The notes: generated by a model not told the origin, from the sequence alone. A stretch of 64,000 bases of DNA from Oligosphaera ethanolica (GCF_030814695.1 NZ_JAUSVL010000001.1:1648227-1712226), one strand, 5' to 3'; positions 1 through 9,704 are shown, numbered from the stretch's first letter. Made by a program: numbers and translations.

Positions 1-426
1 GCCATGACCAGCACAGACGCCCAGCTGGTGATGATCCCAGGCGCCGTACCCGTCGGCATGCTCCGCTCCTCCGGCCGCCTCAGTGACAACGAGGAGGCGC
101 GCCTGGCGGCCATCCTCAGCGAGCCGCGCCCCGCCGGGGCCATCCGCGTCGGCATCGGCCATTTCCCGCCCTGCCACGCCGACGGCCGGCCCCTTGGCGC
201 ACGGCGCGCGCTCGCCGGTGCCGACGCCATTCTCGAGCATCTGACCGCCGGTCGGTTGGACGTCCTCCTCTGCGGACACATCCACGACCCATTCGCTTAC
301 GCCCTGCCCAATCGCTCGGCAGTTCTCTGTGCTGGCTCGCTCACATTGACGGGCTCGTTCCTGGTCTTAGATTATGAGCCCGGCCAACATTGGTCCTCGC
401 AGTTCCACCACGTTGACACGGACTGA
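1..426 (+). CDS. Metallophosphoesterase family protein, C-terminal part (gene starts before the window)
   Basis: The frame is open from the first base, so the ATG at position 4 is probably internal and only the C-terminal ~141 residues are visible. The motifs GIGHFPP (about residue 51) and LLCGHIHDPF (about residue 88) are the late metal-binding histidine blocks (GH...GHxH) of calcineurin-like phosphoesterases, so the enzyme probably hydrolyses a phosphoester with a dinuclear metal centre. The early D-x-H and GD blocks would lie upstream of the window. It ends 44 bp before the rhamnulokinase start on the same strand. The substrate cannot be inferred. Confidence 0.72.
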   Translation, partial: AMTSTDAQLVMIPGAVPVGMLRSSGRLSDNEEARLAAILSEPRPAGAIRVGIGHFPPCHADGRPLGARRALAGADAILEHLTAGRLDVLLCGHIHDPFAYALPNRSAVLCAGSLTLTGSFLVLDYEPGQHWSSQFHHVDTD

Positions 427-470
427 GCCCCGCCGGCCAGCCGCAAACGTCCACCCAAGGGAGACTTATC

Positions 471-1943
471 ATGAAGCACTATCTGGCCTTTGATCTCGGC
501 GCCTCCAGTGGCCGCGCCATACTCGGCAGCATCGACCAGGGCAAAGTCACCCTGAAAGAACTGCATCGCTTCGAAAATGGCGGCATCGCCATCAACGGCG
601 GTCTCTTCTGGAACTTCCTCGGCCTCTTCAATGAACTCAAGATCGGCCTCAAAAAAGCCGTGGACAGCGGCGTCGAGCTCGCCGGCATCGCCGTCGACAC
701 CTGGGGCGTCGATTACGCCCTGATCGACAAAAACGGCTTCTTCGCGGGCATGCCCCGCCATTATCGCGACAGCCGCACCGACGACGTCATGCCATGGGCC
801 TTCGCCAAGATCTCCCGCGACGACATCTACCGCCAGACCGGCATTCAGTTCATGAGCCTCAACTCCGTCTTCCAGCTGGCCGCGTCCGTCCGCGATGGCG
901 ATTGCAGCCTCGGCATTGCCGAAAAGCTGCTCTTCATGCCGAACGCGCTGACCTACCTGTTCTGCGGTGACGCCACGGCCGAGTACAGCATCGCCACGAC
1001 CTCCCAGTTCTACAACCCCACCACGCGCGACTGGGCCTGGCCCATCATTGACGCCCTTGGCGTCAAACGCAGTCTTTTCCCGGCCATCACGCCGGCCTGC
1101 ACCCGCGTGGGCACCCTCCTGCCGGCCTTGCAGGAAGAACTCAAATGCGGCCCCATCCCCGTGATCCTTGTCGGCTCCCACGACACCGCGTCGGCCGTAG
1201 CGGCCGTGCCGGCCACTGGCGACAAATCCTGGGCCTACCTGAGCAGCGGCACCTGGAGCCTCCTCGGTATCGAACTCGACCAGCCACTGATCAGCGACAA
1301 GGGCCTCCAAGCCAACTACACCAACGAAGGCGGCGTCGGCGGCAAAATTCGCTTCCTCAAAAATATCATGGGCCTGTGGCTGATCCAGGAATGCCGCACG
1401 GAATGGAAGCGCCGCGGCCTCAAATACACCTTCGATGAGCTCGACGCCATGGCTTCTGACGCCGCGCCATTCCGCTCCTTCATCGACCCCAACGACCAGC
1501 GCTTCATCGCTCCCGGCGACATGCCCGCGCGCATCGCCGAGTACTGCGTCGCCACTGGTCAGCCCAAGCCCGAGACGCCCGGACAGATTCTCCGCACCGC
1601 GTTGGAGTCGCTGGCCATGCGTTACCGCCAGTCGCTGGAAGAAATCGAGGCCATCAGCGGCAAGCCCATTGAGCTGCTGCACCTCGTCGGTGGCGGCTGC
1701 AAGAACATCATTCTCAACCAATTCACGGCCAATGCCATCCAGCGGCCGCTGCTGACCGGCCCCGTCGAAGCCACCGCGCTGGGCAATATCATCGGCCAGG
1801 CCATCGCCACCGGCGACATCGCCAGCCTCCAGCAGGGCCGCGACATCATCCGCGCCAGCACCGATGCCGTTAGCTACCAGCCGCAGGACAAAGACGCCTG
1901 GAACGGCGCCTACCAGCGTTTCCTCAAGGTCACCAAAGCATAA
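471..1943 (+). CDS. rhaB: Rhamnulokinase
   Basis: The 490-residue FGGY-family sugar kinase phosphorylates L-rhamnulose at O1 in cytoplasmic rhamnose breakdown. The N-terminal phosphate-binding block reads FDLGASSGRA (residues 6-15), as in RhaB. VDTWGVDYAL (about 80), GSHDTASAV (about 234), SSGTWSLLG (about 257) and LVGGGCKN (about 405) follow in the expected order, and the length is normal. The ATG is preceded by AAGGGAGAC at a good ribosome-binding distance. No rhaA or rhaD lies next to it, so the rest of the pathway must be elsewhere. It may serve the plant or algal polysaccharide use suggested by the hydrolases in this window. Confidence 0.93.
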   Translation: MKHYLAFDLGASSGRAILGSIDQGKVTLKELHRFENGGIAINGGLFWNFLGLFNELKIGLKKAVDSGVELAGIAVDTWGVDYALIDKNGFFAGMPRHYRDSRTDDVMPWAFAKISRDDIYRQTGIQFMSLNSVFQLAASVRDGDCSLGIAEKLLFMPNALTYLFCGDATAEYSIATTSQFYNPTTRDWAWPIIDALGVKRSLFPAITPACTRVGTLLPALQEELKCGPIPVILVGSHDTASAVAAVPATGDKSWAYLSSGTWSLLGIELDQPLISDKGLQANYTNEGGVGGKIRFLKNIMGLWLIQECRTEWKRRGLKYTFDELDAMASDAAPFRSFIDPNDQRFIAPGDMPARIAEYCVATGQPKPETPGQILRTALESLAMRYRQSLEEIEAISGKPIELLHLVGGGCKNIILNQFTANAIQRPLLTGPVEATALGNIIGQAIATGDIASLQQGRDIIRASTDAVSYQPQDKDAWNGAYQRFLKVTKA

Positions 1944-2162
1944 GCAGCCGTCACGGCAGCGGCAAGAGCAGGCCGGCGCAGTAGCCGCCAGCACCCGCCG
2001 CCGCTTGCCGCCAAGAGTTATCAACCCGGCCACGCAGCAGCAGGCCACCCCATCGTCATTCCTGCCGCAGCGTGGCCGCTGCCCGGAACGCCAGCGCCAC
2101 GCCGCACCCCGCGACGCACGCCATCCCAACCCTTCACGTCCGCCTCGCCACGTCAGGAATCC

Positions 2163-4034
2163 ATGCCAAGCACCCTGCCTCATTTTGATGTCATCGTCAT
2201 CGGCGGCGGCCACGCCGGTTGCGAAGCCGCGCTTGCCGCCGCCCGCCTCGGCGCGCGCACGCTGCTGCTGACGATGAACAACGACCACATCGCCCAGATG
2301 TCCTGCAACCCCGCCATCGGCGGCATCGCCAAAGGCCAGGTCGTACGCGAAATCGATGCCCTCGGCGGCGAAATGGCCGCCAACACCGACGCGACTTCCA
2401 TTCAGTTCCGTATGCTCAACGACACCAAGGGCGCCGCCGCGCTCTCCCCACGCGCACAATGCGACCGCATGCTCTACCAGAAGCGCATGAAATTCGTCCT
2501 CGAACGACAGGACAATTTGAGCATCCACCAAGCCGAAGTCGTCGGCCTGGAAACCGCCAACGGCCGCGTCTGCGGCGTCAAGACGGTCTTTGGCGACTGC
2601 TGGCCCTGCGCCGCCGCCGTGATCTGCACGGGGACCTTCCTGGGCGGCAAACTCCACTACGGCCTCAGTTCCTGGCCGGGCGGCCGCGCCGGCGACGCCG
2701 CGGCCCTGGCCTTCGCCAAGGACCTCCACGACGGCCTCGGGCTGGAAATGGGTCGCCTGAAAACCGGCACGCCAGTGCGCGTCCTCGGCCGCAGCATCGA
2801 CTTCAGCGCCATGACGCAGCAGGGGCCCGACCCAGCTCGCCGGCGCTTCTCTTTCCGGCCGGCGGCCAGCGCGCCCGTACCCGTCTTCGACGCCCTGTCG
2901 CTCGCCCAGCGCCCCTGCTACATCACCTACACCAACGACGCGACCGCCCAAGCCGTGCGCGACAACCTCGACCGCTCGCCGCTCTACTCCGGCCGCATCG
3001 ACGGCGTCGGCACCCGCTACTGCCCGTCCTTCGAAGACAAGGTCGTGCGTTTCGCCGATCGCCCCCGCCACCACGTGTACCTCGAACCCGAAGGCGACAG
3101 CACCGACGAGTATTACCTCAACGGCATTTCCACCAGTCTGCCCGTAGACGTGCAGTGGCTGATGGTCCGCTCGCTCCCCGGGCTGGAAAACGCCCAGATC
3201 AGCCGCTACGCCTACGCCATCGAATACGACTTCGTCTTCCCGCATCAGCTCGACCTCAGCCTGGCCTTGCGCCGCTGGCCCAATCTCTTCCTCGCCGGCC
3301 AGATCAACGGCACCAGCGGTTACGAAGAAGCCGCCGCGCAGGGCCTGGTCGCCGGCGTTAACGCCGCCCGCTGCGTCGCCGACCAAAGTGGCCCGCTGAC
3401 CTTGCGCCGCGACCAAGCATACATCGGCGTCATGATCGACGATCTGATCAGCAAGGACATCGCCGAGCCGTACCGACTCTTCACCAGCCGCGCTGAGTAC
3501 CGCCTCAGTCTCAGGCAGGACAATGCCGACCGGCGCCTCACCGCCATCGGCTACCAATTCGGCCTGGCCAGCGCCAGCGAGCACCAGCGCGTACAGACCC
3601 TCGAAAAGGACATCGCCGAAGCCCGCCAGGTCATCCAGGGCATCCGCTGCGGCGGCAAGAATCTCTGGGAGCTGATGAAGCAGCCCGACTTCATTTACGC
3701 CGATCACCCCGACCTGCCGCAATTCAGCCCGCGCGTCCACGAACAGCTCACCATCGAAGCGCGCTACGCCGGCTATATTGCCCACCAGGACATGCAGGCT
3801 CAGGCGCTGCGCAAACTCGACAACTGGAAAATCCCCCCAGACTTCGATTTTCATCTCCCCGGGCTGAGCGCCGAGGCCGTCAGCAAACTCTGCAAACGTC
3901 AGCCAGCGACCCTCGGCCTAGCCTCGCGTATTGACGGCGTCACCCCCGCCGAAGTCGCCCTCCTGCAAGTCCGCCTGAAGGCCTTCAGCGCCGCTCACAG
4001 TCACGACCAGCACGAGGAGCCGCCAGCACCATGA
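2163..4034 (+). CDS. mnmG: tRNA uridine-5-carboxymethylaminomethylation enzyme MnmG (GidA)
   Basis: This is the FAD-dependent partner of MnmE, which modifies U34 of several tRNAs. The FAD-binding Rossmann motif VIVIGGGHAGCEAALAAARL begins near residue 10. It is followed by the family signatures MSCNPAIGGIAKGQ (about 45), LKTGTPVR (about 200) and FTSRAEYRLSLRQDNAD (about 440). The helical C-terminal domain that contacts MnmE is present (KIPPDFDF, LSAEAVSKL). The 623-residue length is typical. A 219-bp gap without recognisable features separates it from rhaB. Its last codons overlap the mutL start (ATGA), indicating translational coupling with mutL. Confidence 0.96.
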   Translation: MPSTLPHFDVIVIGGGHAGCEAALAAARLGARTLLLTMNNDHIAQMSCNPAIGGIAKGQVVREIDALGGEMAANTDATSIQFRMLNDTKGAAALSPRAQCDRMLYQKRMKFVLERQDNLSIHQAEVVGLETANGRVCGVKTVFGDCWPCAAAVICTGTFLGGKLHYGLSSWPGGRAGDAAALAFAKDLHDGLGLEMGRLKTGTPVRVLGRSIDFSAMTQQGPDPARRRFSFRPAASAPVPVFDALSLAQRPCYITYTNDATAQAVRDNLDRSPLYSGRIDGVGTRYCPSFEDKVVRFADRPRHHVYLEPEGDSTDEYYLNGISTSLPVDVQWLMVRSLPGLENAQISRYAYAIEYDFVFPHQLDLSLALRRWPNLFLAGQINGTSGYEEAAAQGLVAGVNAARCVADQSGPLTLRRDQAYIGVMIDDLISKDIAEPYRLFTSRAEYRLSLRQDNADRRLTAIGYQFGLASASEHQRVQTLEKDIAEARQVIQGIRCGGKNLWELMKQPDFIYADHPDLPQFSPRVHEQLTIEARYAGYIAHQDMQAQALRKLDNWKIPPDFDFHLPGLSAEAVSKLCKRQPATLGLASRIDGVTPAEVALLQVRLKAFSAAHSHDQHEEPPAP

Positions 4035-6286
4035 GCATCATCCGCGTCCTGCCAGCCGAAATCGTCGGCCGCATCGCTGCCGGCGAAGTCATCGAACGGC
4101 CGGCGTCCGTCGTCAAGGAGCTGGTGGAAAACGCCATCGATGCCGGCGCCACCCGCATCCGCGTCAACGCCGAACAAGGCGGTCAGCGCATGATCCAAGT
4201 GATCGACAACGGCTGCGGCATGGACCGCGACGACGCGTTGCTCTGCCTGGAAACCCACGCGACCAGCAAGATCACGCGCGATGGCGACGTCGGCCAGATC
4301 AGCACCCTGGGCTTTCGCGGCGAAGCACTCCCCAGCATCGCCTCGGTCAGCCGCTTCCTGCTGCAAACCCGCCAGGCCGACAGCGTCACCGGCACCGAGG
4401 TCAGTGTGGACTTCGGGACCATCCGCGATGTCCGCGAATGCGGCTGTGCGCCAGGCACGAACATTCGCGTCGGCCAGCTCTTCGCCAATCTCCCCGCCCG
4501 CCGGCGCTTCCTGAAAGGGCCGGACACCGAAGACGGCCACATCGAAGAGATGCTGCTCATGCTGGCGCTGTCCCGCCCGGAACTGTCGCTTACCCTCACC
4601 CTCAATGGCCGCGAACAGCTGCGTGCCAACGCCTGCACCCAACTCGGCGAACGCGTCGCCATGCTGCTCGGTCAGGAGTCTTTCGCCGCCATGCTGCCCG
4701 TGGACTACGAGGAAAACGGCGTCTTCGTCCGTGGCTTCGTCAGCCGTCCCGGCTTCACCCGCTCATCGCGCCGCGAACAACGTGTCTTCATCAACGGTCG
4801 CGCCGCCGCCGCCGAAACGGTCTTCTTCGCCATTCGCGACGCCTTCGACACTCTGGTCATGAAAGGCCGCTATCCCGGCGCCGTACTCTATATCGACCTC
4901 GCTCCCGAACGCGTGGACGTCAACATCCACCCCGCCAAACGCGAAGTGCGCTTCCGCGATCCGCGCGAAACCGGCAACATCATCGCTGCCGCCATCCGCC
5001 GCGCTCTGCGCAGTATGCCCGGCGGCAGCGAAGAAGTCATCGACCTCAGCAGCTCACCCGGCGCCGCCCTGCCGCCGGCGATGCCCATCAACGCCCCACG
5101 ACAGGTCAGCCTGCCCATGGCCACCACCGGCATCGGCACCGCCAATCACCACGCGTTCCCGCCAGACGGCAATGCGCATGACACCGGCAATGAGAACGAT
5201 GAGCCAGATATGACCGCTGCCGCCCCATTCCCGCCGCCACCGCCCACGACGGCCGCAACGCCATATCCCGCAGCTCCAACCGCGGCCGCGACATCATTAC
5301 CGCCGCCCACGCCCGCAGCGCCGTTCCCCCCAGTGTCCGCTTTTCACCCCGCGCCGCCCACGCCGACGCCATTCCCGGACCCTGCGCCTGCCAACCAACT
5401 TGCCGGCCAGCCAACTTTCCCAGATACGCGCCCTCCCGCCCGGCCCGGCGTCCTGGCCAATCCCGCCCATGCGGTCTCGCCAATGCCGGGAACCGCGCCA
5501 GCCATACTCGGAACGCCCGCAACGGCCACGCCGGAGGCATCACCAACTGCATTTGGACCAACCACGCCCACCGCGCCCGGCCCCCAGACGGATGCCACCG
5601 GCGCAGCCACTCCGACGCAGGGAACAATGCCTACCGCACCCGGCCCCCAGGCGAATGCCACCGGCACACCCGGCGCGCCCAACGCCGGCCTGCGTCCTGC
5701 ACCGCCGGTGAACAAAGACCTCGCGCAGCTGCGGCTTTGCGGCCGTTTGGGCCGACGCTATGTACTGGCCGAAGCGCCCACGGGGCTGGTCGTGGTCGAT
5801 CTCCAGGCCGCCCATCAGCGCATTCTTTTCGAGAGGCTCCTCGCGGCAATGAACGACCAACGCCAGACCCGCCAGCAGCTGCTCTTGCCCGTCACCCTCA
5901 ATCTCAGCCTGGAAGAAACGCGCTTCCTCCGCCGAGAAATCGGCCACTTCGACACCCTCGGCTTCACCATCGAGCCCTTCGGCGGCACCACCTTCCTCAT
6001 CACCGCCGTGCCCCCCGCCTATCCCAACCAGGACATCGCCAAGGCCCTGCGTGATATCCTCGACGACCTCCGCCAAAGCTCGGTCACCAACCGCCAGAGT
6101 GCCATCCACATCGCCCAGGCGGCATGCCGCCATGCCCACCGCGGCAAAGAAGAACTCAGCGAGCTGGAAATCCGCGCCCTCCTCGACGGCCTCGCCCGCA
6201 GCACCATGCCATACGCATGCCCCAATGGCCACCCAACCATGGTGCACATCACCTACAGCGAACTCGACAAACGCTTCCAGGGGTGA
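4031..6286 (+). CDS. mutL: DNA mismatch repair protein MutL
   Basis: The 751-residue GHKL ATPase couples MutS mismatch recognition to downstream nucleases. The ATP-binding motifs are intact: IAAGEVIERPASVVKELVEN (about 15-34), DNGCGMD (about 59), THATSKI (about 76) and GFRGEALPSIAS (about 95). Residues ~345-565 form a long Pro/Ala/Thr-rich linker of low complexity. The C-terminal dimerisation domain starts at about 570. Where endonuclease-type MutL proteins carry DQHAAHERxxYE, this one reads DLQAAHQRILFE, so the Q, H and first E are replaced. The late CPNGHPT motif remains. It overlaps mnmG by 4 bp. Confidence 0.95.
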   Translation: MSIIRVLPAEIVGRIAAGEVIERPASVVKELVENAIDAGATRIRVNAEQGGQRMIQVIDNGCGMDRDDALLCLETHATSKITRDGDVGQISTLGFRGEALPSIASVSRFLLQTRQADSVTGTEVSVDFGTIRDVRECGCAPGTNIRVGQLFANLPARRRFLKGPDTEDGHIEEMLLMLALSRPELSLTLTLNGREQLRANACTQLGERVAMLLGQESFAAMLPVDYEENGVFVRGFVSRPGFTRSSRREQRVFINGRAAAAETVFFAIRDAFDTLVMKGRYPGAVLYIDLAPERVDVNIHPAKREVRFRDPRETGNIIAAAIRRALRSMPGGSEEVIDLSSSPGAALPPAMPINAPRQVSLPMATTGIGTANHHAFPPDGNAHDTGNENDEPDMTAAAPFPPPPPTTAATPYPAAPTAAATSLPPPTPAAPFPPVSAFHPAPPTPTPFPDPAPANQLAGQPTFPDTRPPARPGVLANPAHAVSPMPGTAPAILGTPATATPEASPTAFGPTTPTAPGPQTDATGAATPTQGTMPTAPGPQANATGTPGAPNAGLRPAPPVNKDLAQLRLCGRLGRRYVLAEAPTGLVVVDLQAAHQRILFERLLAAMNDQRQTRQQLLLPVTLNLSLEETRFLRREIGHFDTLGFTIEPFGGTTFLITAVPPAYPNQDIAKALRDILDDLRQSSVTNRQSAIHIAQAACRHAHRGKEELSELEIRALLDGLARSTMPYACPNGHPTMVHITYSELDKRFQG

Positions 6287-6530
6287 TCCCAGGCCAATCT
6301 TCCGACGGATCCGACGGATCCGACGGATCAGACGGATCGGACGGATCTAGTCATCGGATCCGCCCGATCCGTCCGATCCGTCCGCGACATCACGAAAAAA
6401 TGATCGGTCCGATCCGTCCGATCCGTCCGCGATAACACGAAAAAATGATCCGTCCAATCAGACCGATCCGTCCGCGATAACACGAAAATACGATCCGTCC
6501 GCGACAAAGACCATTGGTTCACCCAGGGCA
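6287..6530. repeat. GATC-rich 9-10 bp tandem repeats (family R1)
   Basis: Directly after mutL, the sequence is built from units such as GGATCCGAC and GATCCGTCC. The first block (about 6300-6345) is in one orientation and the following blocks (about 6356-6500) are in the other, so the whole can fold on itself. The blocks are separated by a repeated spacer of the type CGCGATAACACGAAAAAATG. Related arrays occur at 15845-15905 and 34510-34740. No open frame here looks genuine. Confidence 0.8.
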
Positions 6531-6702
6531 TTTCATTGCCGCGAAGCGGCAGAAGCGCTGAAAGCGCGAAACATACCAGCCCAGGGCAAGCACGCTGAAA
6601 GCGCGCGCCGCCCTGGGTAAAACGGCGACTCTATTCGTGTTCCTCGGCCTCTTTGGCCTCAGTCGGCGAAGCTGACTGAGGCCAAAGAGGCAATGGAACT
6701 CA
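6531..6702. repeat. Mini-hairpin dispersed repeat (family R4, 5' half)
   Basis: This ~170-bp element is a chain of small hairpins: GCCGCGAAGCGGC, GCGCTGAAAGCGC, GCCCAGGGC pairing with GCCCTGGG, and TCAGTCGGCGAAGCTGACTGA. It closes with GGCCAAAGAGGCAATGGAACTCAT. Near-identical copies are at 23141-23312, 23737-23909 and, more diverged, 53202-53375. It has no coding signal. The stem-loops with GAA/GAAA loops suggest that it is folded when transcribed, or that it spreads like REP/BIME elements. Confidence 0.8.
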
Positions 6703-6775
6703 TGCCCAGCAGATGCATTTGGCTATATTGCGCATAGTCATCGGCTTGTGGGTCGCCCACCGAAGGCTCGTCCCT

Positions 6776-6900
6776 CCCTCCCCGGCGCGAGCGGCAGCCG
6801 CGCAGCGGCGACGCACGCGCCGAAAGAGATGGGATAGAGAGGGGAGCGCGAGGGGGGAGAAAGGGGCAATGCCCCTTTCTCCCCCCCTCGCATTACCACC
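6776..6900 (-). terminator. Palindrome plus hairpin downstream of lolD (family R8)
   Basis: Read on the minus strand after the lolD stop, this contains the perfect hairpin AGAAAGGGGC/GCCCCTTTCT (about 6858-6881). A pyrimidine tract with CTCTCTATCCCATCTC follows, then an imperfect GC palindrome. The same order (G-rich run, hairpin, CTATCCC-type tail, palindrome) follows the genes ending at 19650 and 61752, always in the same orientation relative to the upstream gene. It probably acts as a transcription terminator or mRNA 3'-end stabiliser. The region 6703-6775 holds nothing I recognise. Confidence 0.5.
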
Positions 6901-6920
6901 CCTCGCAAAATCTCCCCCTC

Positions 6921-7592
6921 TTACTGCTTCATCAGGCTTACAACCGCATCCGCGCGGGCGGCGAGTGCCTGGTCGTGGGTGACCATCACCAGTGTTTTGT
7001 TGCCAGTGGCGCGAAGTTCGGCGAGAATGGCCATGATATCGGCGGCGGCGGCGGCATCGAGATTGCCGGTGGGCTCATCGGCCAGGATGACATCCGGGTC
7101 ATTGATCAGCGCCCTGGCGATGGCCACCCGTTGTTGTTCTCCGCCGGAGAGTTCCTGCGGCCGGTGTTCCAGGCGTTCGCCCAGGCCAAATCGTTCCAGC
7201 CACTGCCGTGCCTTGGCGAAGGCGTCGTCGCGCGCCTCGCCCCAATGCAGCGCCGGCAGCGCGGCATTTTCCCACGCGCTCAGCTCGGGAAAAAGATGGT
7301 ACGCCTGAAAGACAAAGCCGATGCGCCGCCGGCGCAACGCCGTCAAGCGCCTGGCCGACAGCGTCGCCAGGTCCACGCCTTCGAGCATCACCGCGCCGCT
7401 GGTTGGCCGGTCCAGCCCCCCCAGCAGATGGAGCAGCGTCGTCTTGCCCGACCCCGACGGCCCCACCAGCGCGGTCCACTGTCCGCGCTGTACCGTGAAA
7501 TTCAGTCCGCAAAGGACCTTCACCACCCCGCCGGCAAGCCGGAAGTCCTTGTGGAGGTCCTTGACATCGTATAAAGATTCGCCTGCTGTCAT
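6921..7592 (-). CDS. lolD: Lipoprotein-releasing ABC transporter ATP-binding protein LolD
   Basis: This 223-residue ABC ATPase is of the LolD/MacB-type (MJ0796) branch. Walker A GPSGSGKT is at 44-51, the Q-loop region FVFQAYHLFPELSAWEN at about 93-109, signature LSGGEQQR at 148-155, Walker B VILADEPT at 168-175, and the H-loop MVTHDQ near 210. It would power extraction of lipoproteins from the inner membrane toward the outer membrane. The minus-strand start has AAGGACC just upstream. It lies 18 bp behind the LolC/E-type permease gene, giving a two-gene operon. Other MacB-like substrates cannot be excluded, but the partner is LolC-like. Confidence 0.88.
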   Translation of the reverse strand: MTAGESLYDVKDLHKDFRLAGGVVKVLCGLNFTVQRGQWTALVGPSGSGKTTLLHLLGGLDRPTSGAVMLEGVDLATLSARRLTALRRRRIGFVFQAYHLFPELSAWENAALPALHWGEARDDAFAKARQWLERFGLGERLEHRPQELSGGEQQRVAIARALINDPDVILADEPTGNLDAAAAADIMAILAELRATGNKTLVMVTHDQALAARADAVVSLMKQ

Positions 7593-7610
7593 GCTATGGT
7601 CCTTGTGCGC

Positions 7611-8882
7611 TCAGACGTCATCCTGCAGGGCCTTTGCCGGCGCCATGGCCGACGCATAGAGCGCGGGCACCAGCGCCGCCAGGACGCAGATGCTCAACGA
7701 CAGCGCGACGATCCGGCCAAGGTCTGCCGCCGTCGTCAGCGCGGGTATTTGCGTTAAGTGGTAGAGTTCGGCCGGGAAGACATCGTGGCCCATGATGGCG
7801 CTGAGCAACGCCGCGATCTGGTTGCGGCAGGCCATCACCAGCAGCCCCAGCCCTGTGCCCAAGCTCGTGCCGATCACGCCGATCACCGCGCCCTGCAGCA
7901 AGAAAATGCGCGCGATCAGCCAGCGGGACATCCCCACGGCCTTCAACACGCCGATCTCCCGCGTCTTCTGCACCACCACCGTGATCAGCGTCGCCGCAAT
8001 GCTGAACGATGCCACCAGCACAATGAAGGCCATCAGGAAGGACATGAGATTCTTCTCGACCCGCAGCGTCCCGAACAGCAGCTGATTGCGTTCCTGCCAG
8101 GTCACCACGTCGGCCGGCAGCAGCGCCTCGCGCAGCGTCTGCACCAGCGCGTCCATGCGCATCGGGTCAGCTACCTTGCCCTGTACGCAAGTCGCCGCGC
8201 CCCACTCGTAGCCGAACAACTCCGCGGCCTGATCAAGAGTCACGAAAATCACATTGTCGTCAAAATCCGCCACGCCCGTGCTGAAGAGCCCGACGACGTG
8301 CACTTCCTCAGGCAGGTAAATTACGTCAGGCTGGCTGATATCGACCTGCCCGTCGTCTTTCCAGGTGACATTCTGGGTGAGGCGCGCCGGCGAGTGGATG
8401 AGCATCTGGTCGCCGATGCGCAGGCCGAGCTGCATGGCCAAGCGCTGGCCAATGATCGCCTCGCCGTCGCGAATGTCAAAGCGGCCAATAAAGCCCTTCG
8501 CCGCCACATTGCTGACTTCTTTTTCCAGCGCCGGCACAATTCCCCGCAGCATCTTCGGCTGGATGCTCTGCCGCAGCTGGATCAGCGCCGACCCCTCAAT
8601 CAGCGGTGAGCATTGCACGCCGTGCTCGCGCAAGGCCGCCATCATGGCCGCCGGATCGCCAATCACGGCTTCATAGCGCGGATAGACCTGCAGGTGCGCC
8701 TGCATGTTCATGATGCCACGACGGATGTCGCGGTCAAAACCAGCCATCACCGAGCTGACAATTAGCAGGATGGCCACGCCCAGGGTCGGCCCCAGTATGG
8801 ACAACAGCGTGATGACCGACACAAAAGTGCGCTTCGGCCGCAAATAGCGAAACGCCAGAAAAAAATCAGCAGGCAGACGCAT
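7611..8882 (-). CDS. LolC/LolE-family lipoprotein-releasing ABC permease
   Basis: The 423-residue protein has the LolC/E layout. An N-terminal transmembrane helix (FVSVITLLSILGPTLGVAIL, about 19-38) is followed by a large periplasmic MacB-like domain (about 45-265) and three C-terminal FtsX-type helices (about 275-410). The conserved KTREIGVLKAVGMS block lies near residue 307. It is the first gene of the operon, with lolD 18 bp downstream. In bacteria with one such permease it forms a homodimer (LolF-like), so a lolC or lolE symbol would be arbitrary. Confidence 0.87.
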   Translation of the reverse strand: MRLPADFFLAFRYLRPKRTFVSVITLLSILGPTLGVAILLIVSSVMAGFDRDIRRGIMNMQAHLQVYPRYEAVIGDPAAMMAALREHGVQCSPLIEGSALIQLRQSIQPKMLRGIVPALEKEVSNVAAKGFIGRFDIRDGEAIIGQRLAMQLGLRIGDQMLIHSPARLTQNVTWKDDGQVDISQPDVIYLPEEVHVVGLFSTGVADFDDNVIFVTLDQAAELFGYEWGAATCVQGKVADPMRMDALVQTLREALLPADVVTWQERNQLLFGTLRVEKNLMSFLMAFIVLVASFSIAATLITVVVQKTREIGVLKAVGMSRWLIARIFLLQGAVIGVIGTSLGTGLGLLVMACRNQIAALLSAIMGHDVFPAELYHLTQIPALTTAADLGRIVALSLSICVLAALVPALYASAMAPAKALQDDV

Positions 8883-8957
8883 TCGTTCCCTTTATGCCAC
8901 CAACGCCAATACAGTCATCCTCACCCCAATGCGTCTTGCCCGTAACGCCTGCGCCGC

Positions 8958-9704
8958 TCATTTATACGGCACTACCGTCAGATAGCTGTTGAAGGTATAG
9001 ACGGTCTTCTTAGCCTCGCCATTGGTGACGTACTCCTGGTTGAACAGGTCCGCAAACTGCCCCGGGCTGCCAATCGCCGCCACATGCCCGTCGATAAAGG
9101 CAAAATTGCCCGACGAGCCATGCGCGCCAACCCAGAAGTAGCGGCTGCGCCCAGACTCCAACGGGAAAACCGGCCCCCACTGATAGCCATTGGCCTCGGT
9201 CAATTGCGAAGCAGACCCCTCCAGTCCATGCGAGTCGCCAATCCACACATACGACGACGGGCCCTGGATCTTGCCGGTAAAAAGAAAACCATCTCTCTGG
9301 GCAGAATTATAGGCCGAGGGAGGAGTCGTAAAATAGCCGGTCGGATTGAAGTCCCGACGGTTGCCGTAGATGTTATAGGAGCCCTTGTACACAAAGGGCT
9401 TGCGGCCGGGGCAGACCGTCTCGTCCGGCGTCGTGTCAGATAAATACTTGCTGCCCGTGTTGTAGCCGCCCGTTAGTGACGTCACCCAGTTCGATGACCA
9501 GTTGGTGTTATAGATCAACGCACCACCAAAATCGTCCGTATAGAGCATGATCGACTGCATGCACTGCTTCAAATTGTTCACGCAATTGACCGCCCGCGCC
9601 TTTTCCCGCGCCTTCGCCAAGGCCGGCAGCAGCATCGCCGCCAATATCGCAATGATCGCAATCACCACCAACAGCTCAATCAGGGTAAATCGCAACAATT
9701 TCAT
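8958..9704 (-). CDS. Prepilin-type N-terminal methylation-domain protein (H-X9-DG group)
   Basis: The start was set at 9704, where AAGGAGGAC stands 6 nt before the ATG; the frame extends further upstream without a better site. The 248-residue protein begins [21 protein letters not shown], a type IV pilin/pseudopilin signal with Arg instead of the usual Gly before the processed Phe. [14 protein letters not shown] and a soluble domain follow, ending in an FIDGHV motif typical of the H-X9-DG proteins expanded in Lentisphaerae, Planctomycetes and Verrucomicrobia. It is probably exported and assembled by a type II secretion/pilus-like machine. Its function is unknown. Two paralogues lie in this window (34993 and 44813). 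Confidence 0.85.
   Translation of the reverse strand: MKLLRFTLIELLVVIAIIAILAAMLLPALAKAREKARAVNCVNNLKQCMQSIMLYTDDFGGALIYNTNWSSNWVTSLTGGYNTGSKYLSDTTPDETVCPGRKPFVYKGSYNIYGNRRDFNPTGYFTTPPSAYNSAQRDGFLFTGKIQGPSSYVWIGDSHGLEGSASQLTEANGYQWGPVFPLESGRSRYFWVGAHGSSGNFAFIDGHVAAIGSPGQFADLFNQEYVTNGEAKKTVYTFNSYLTVVPYK

Noticed and set aside
372..3854. 1160-codon open frame on the minus strand opposite rhaB and mnmG
   Set aside because: It is antisense to two clearly conserved genes, and its composition (Ala/Gly/Val/Asp-rich) is what GC-rich codon usage produces on the opposite strand. It has no family motifs.
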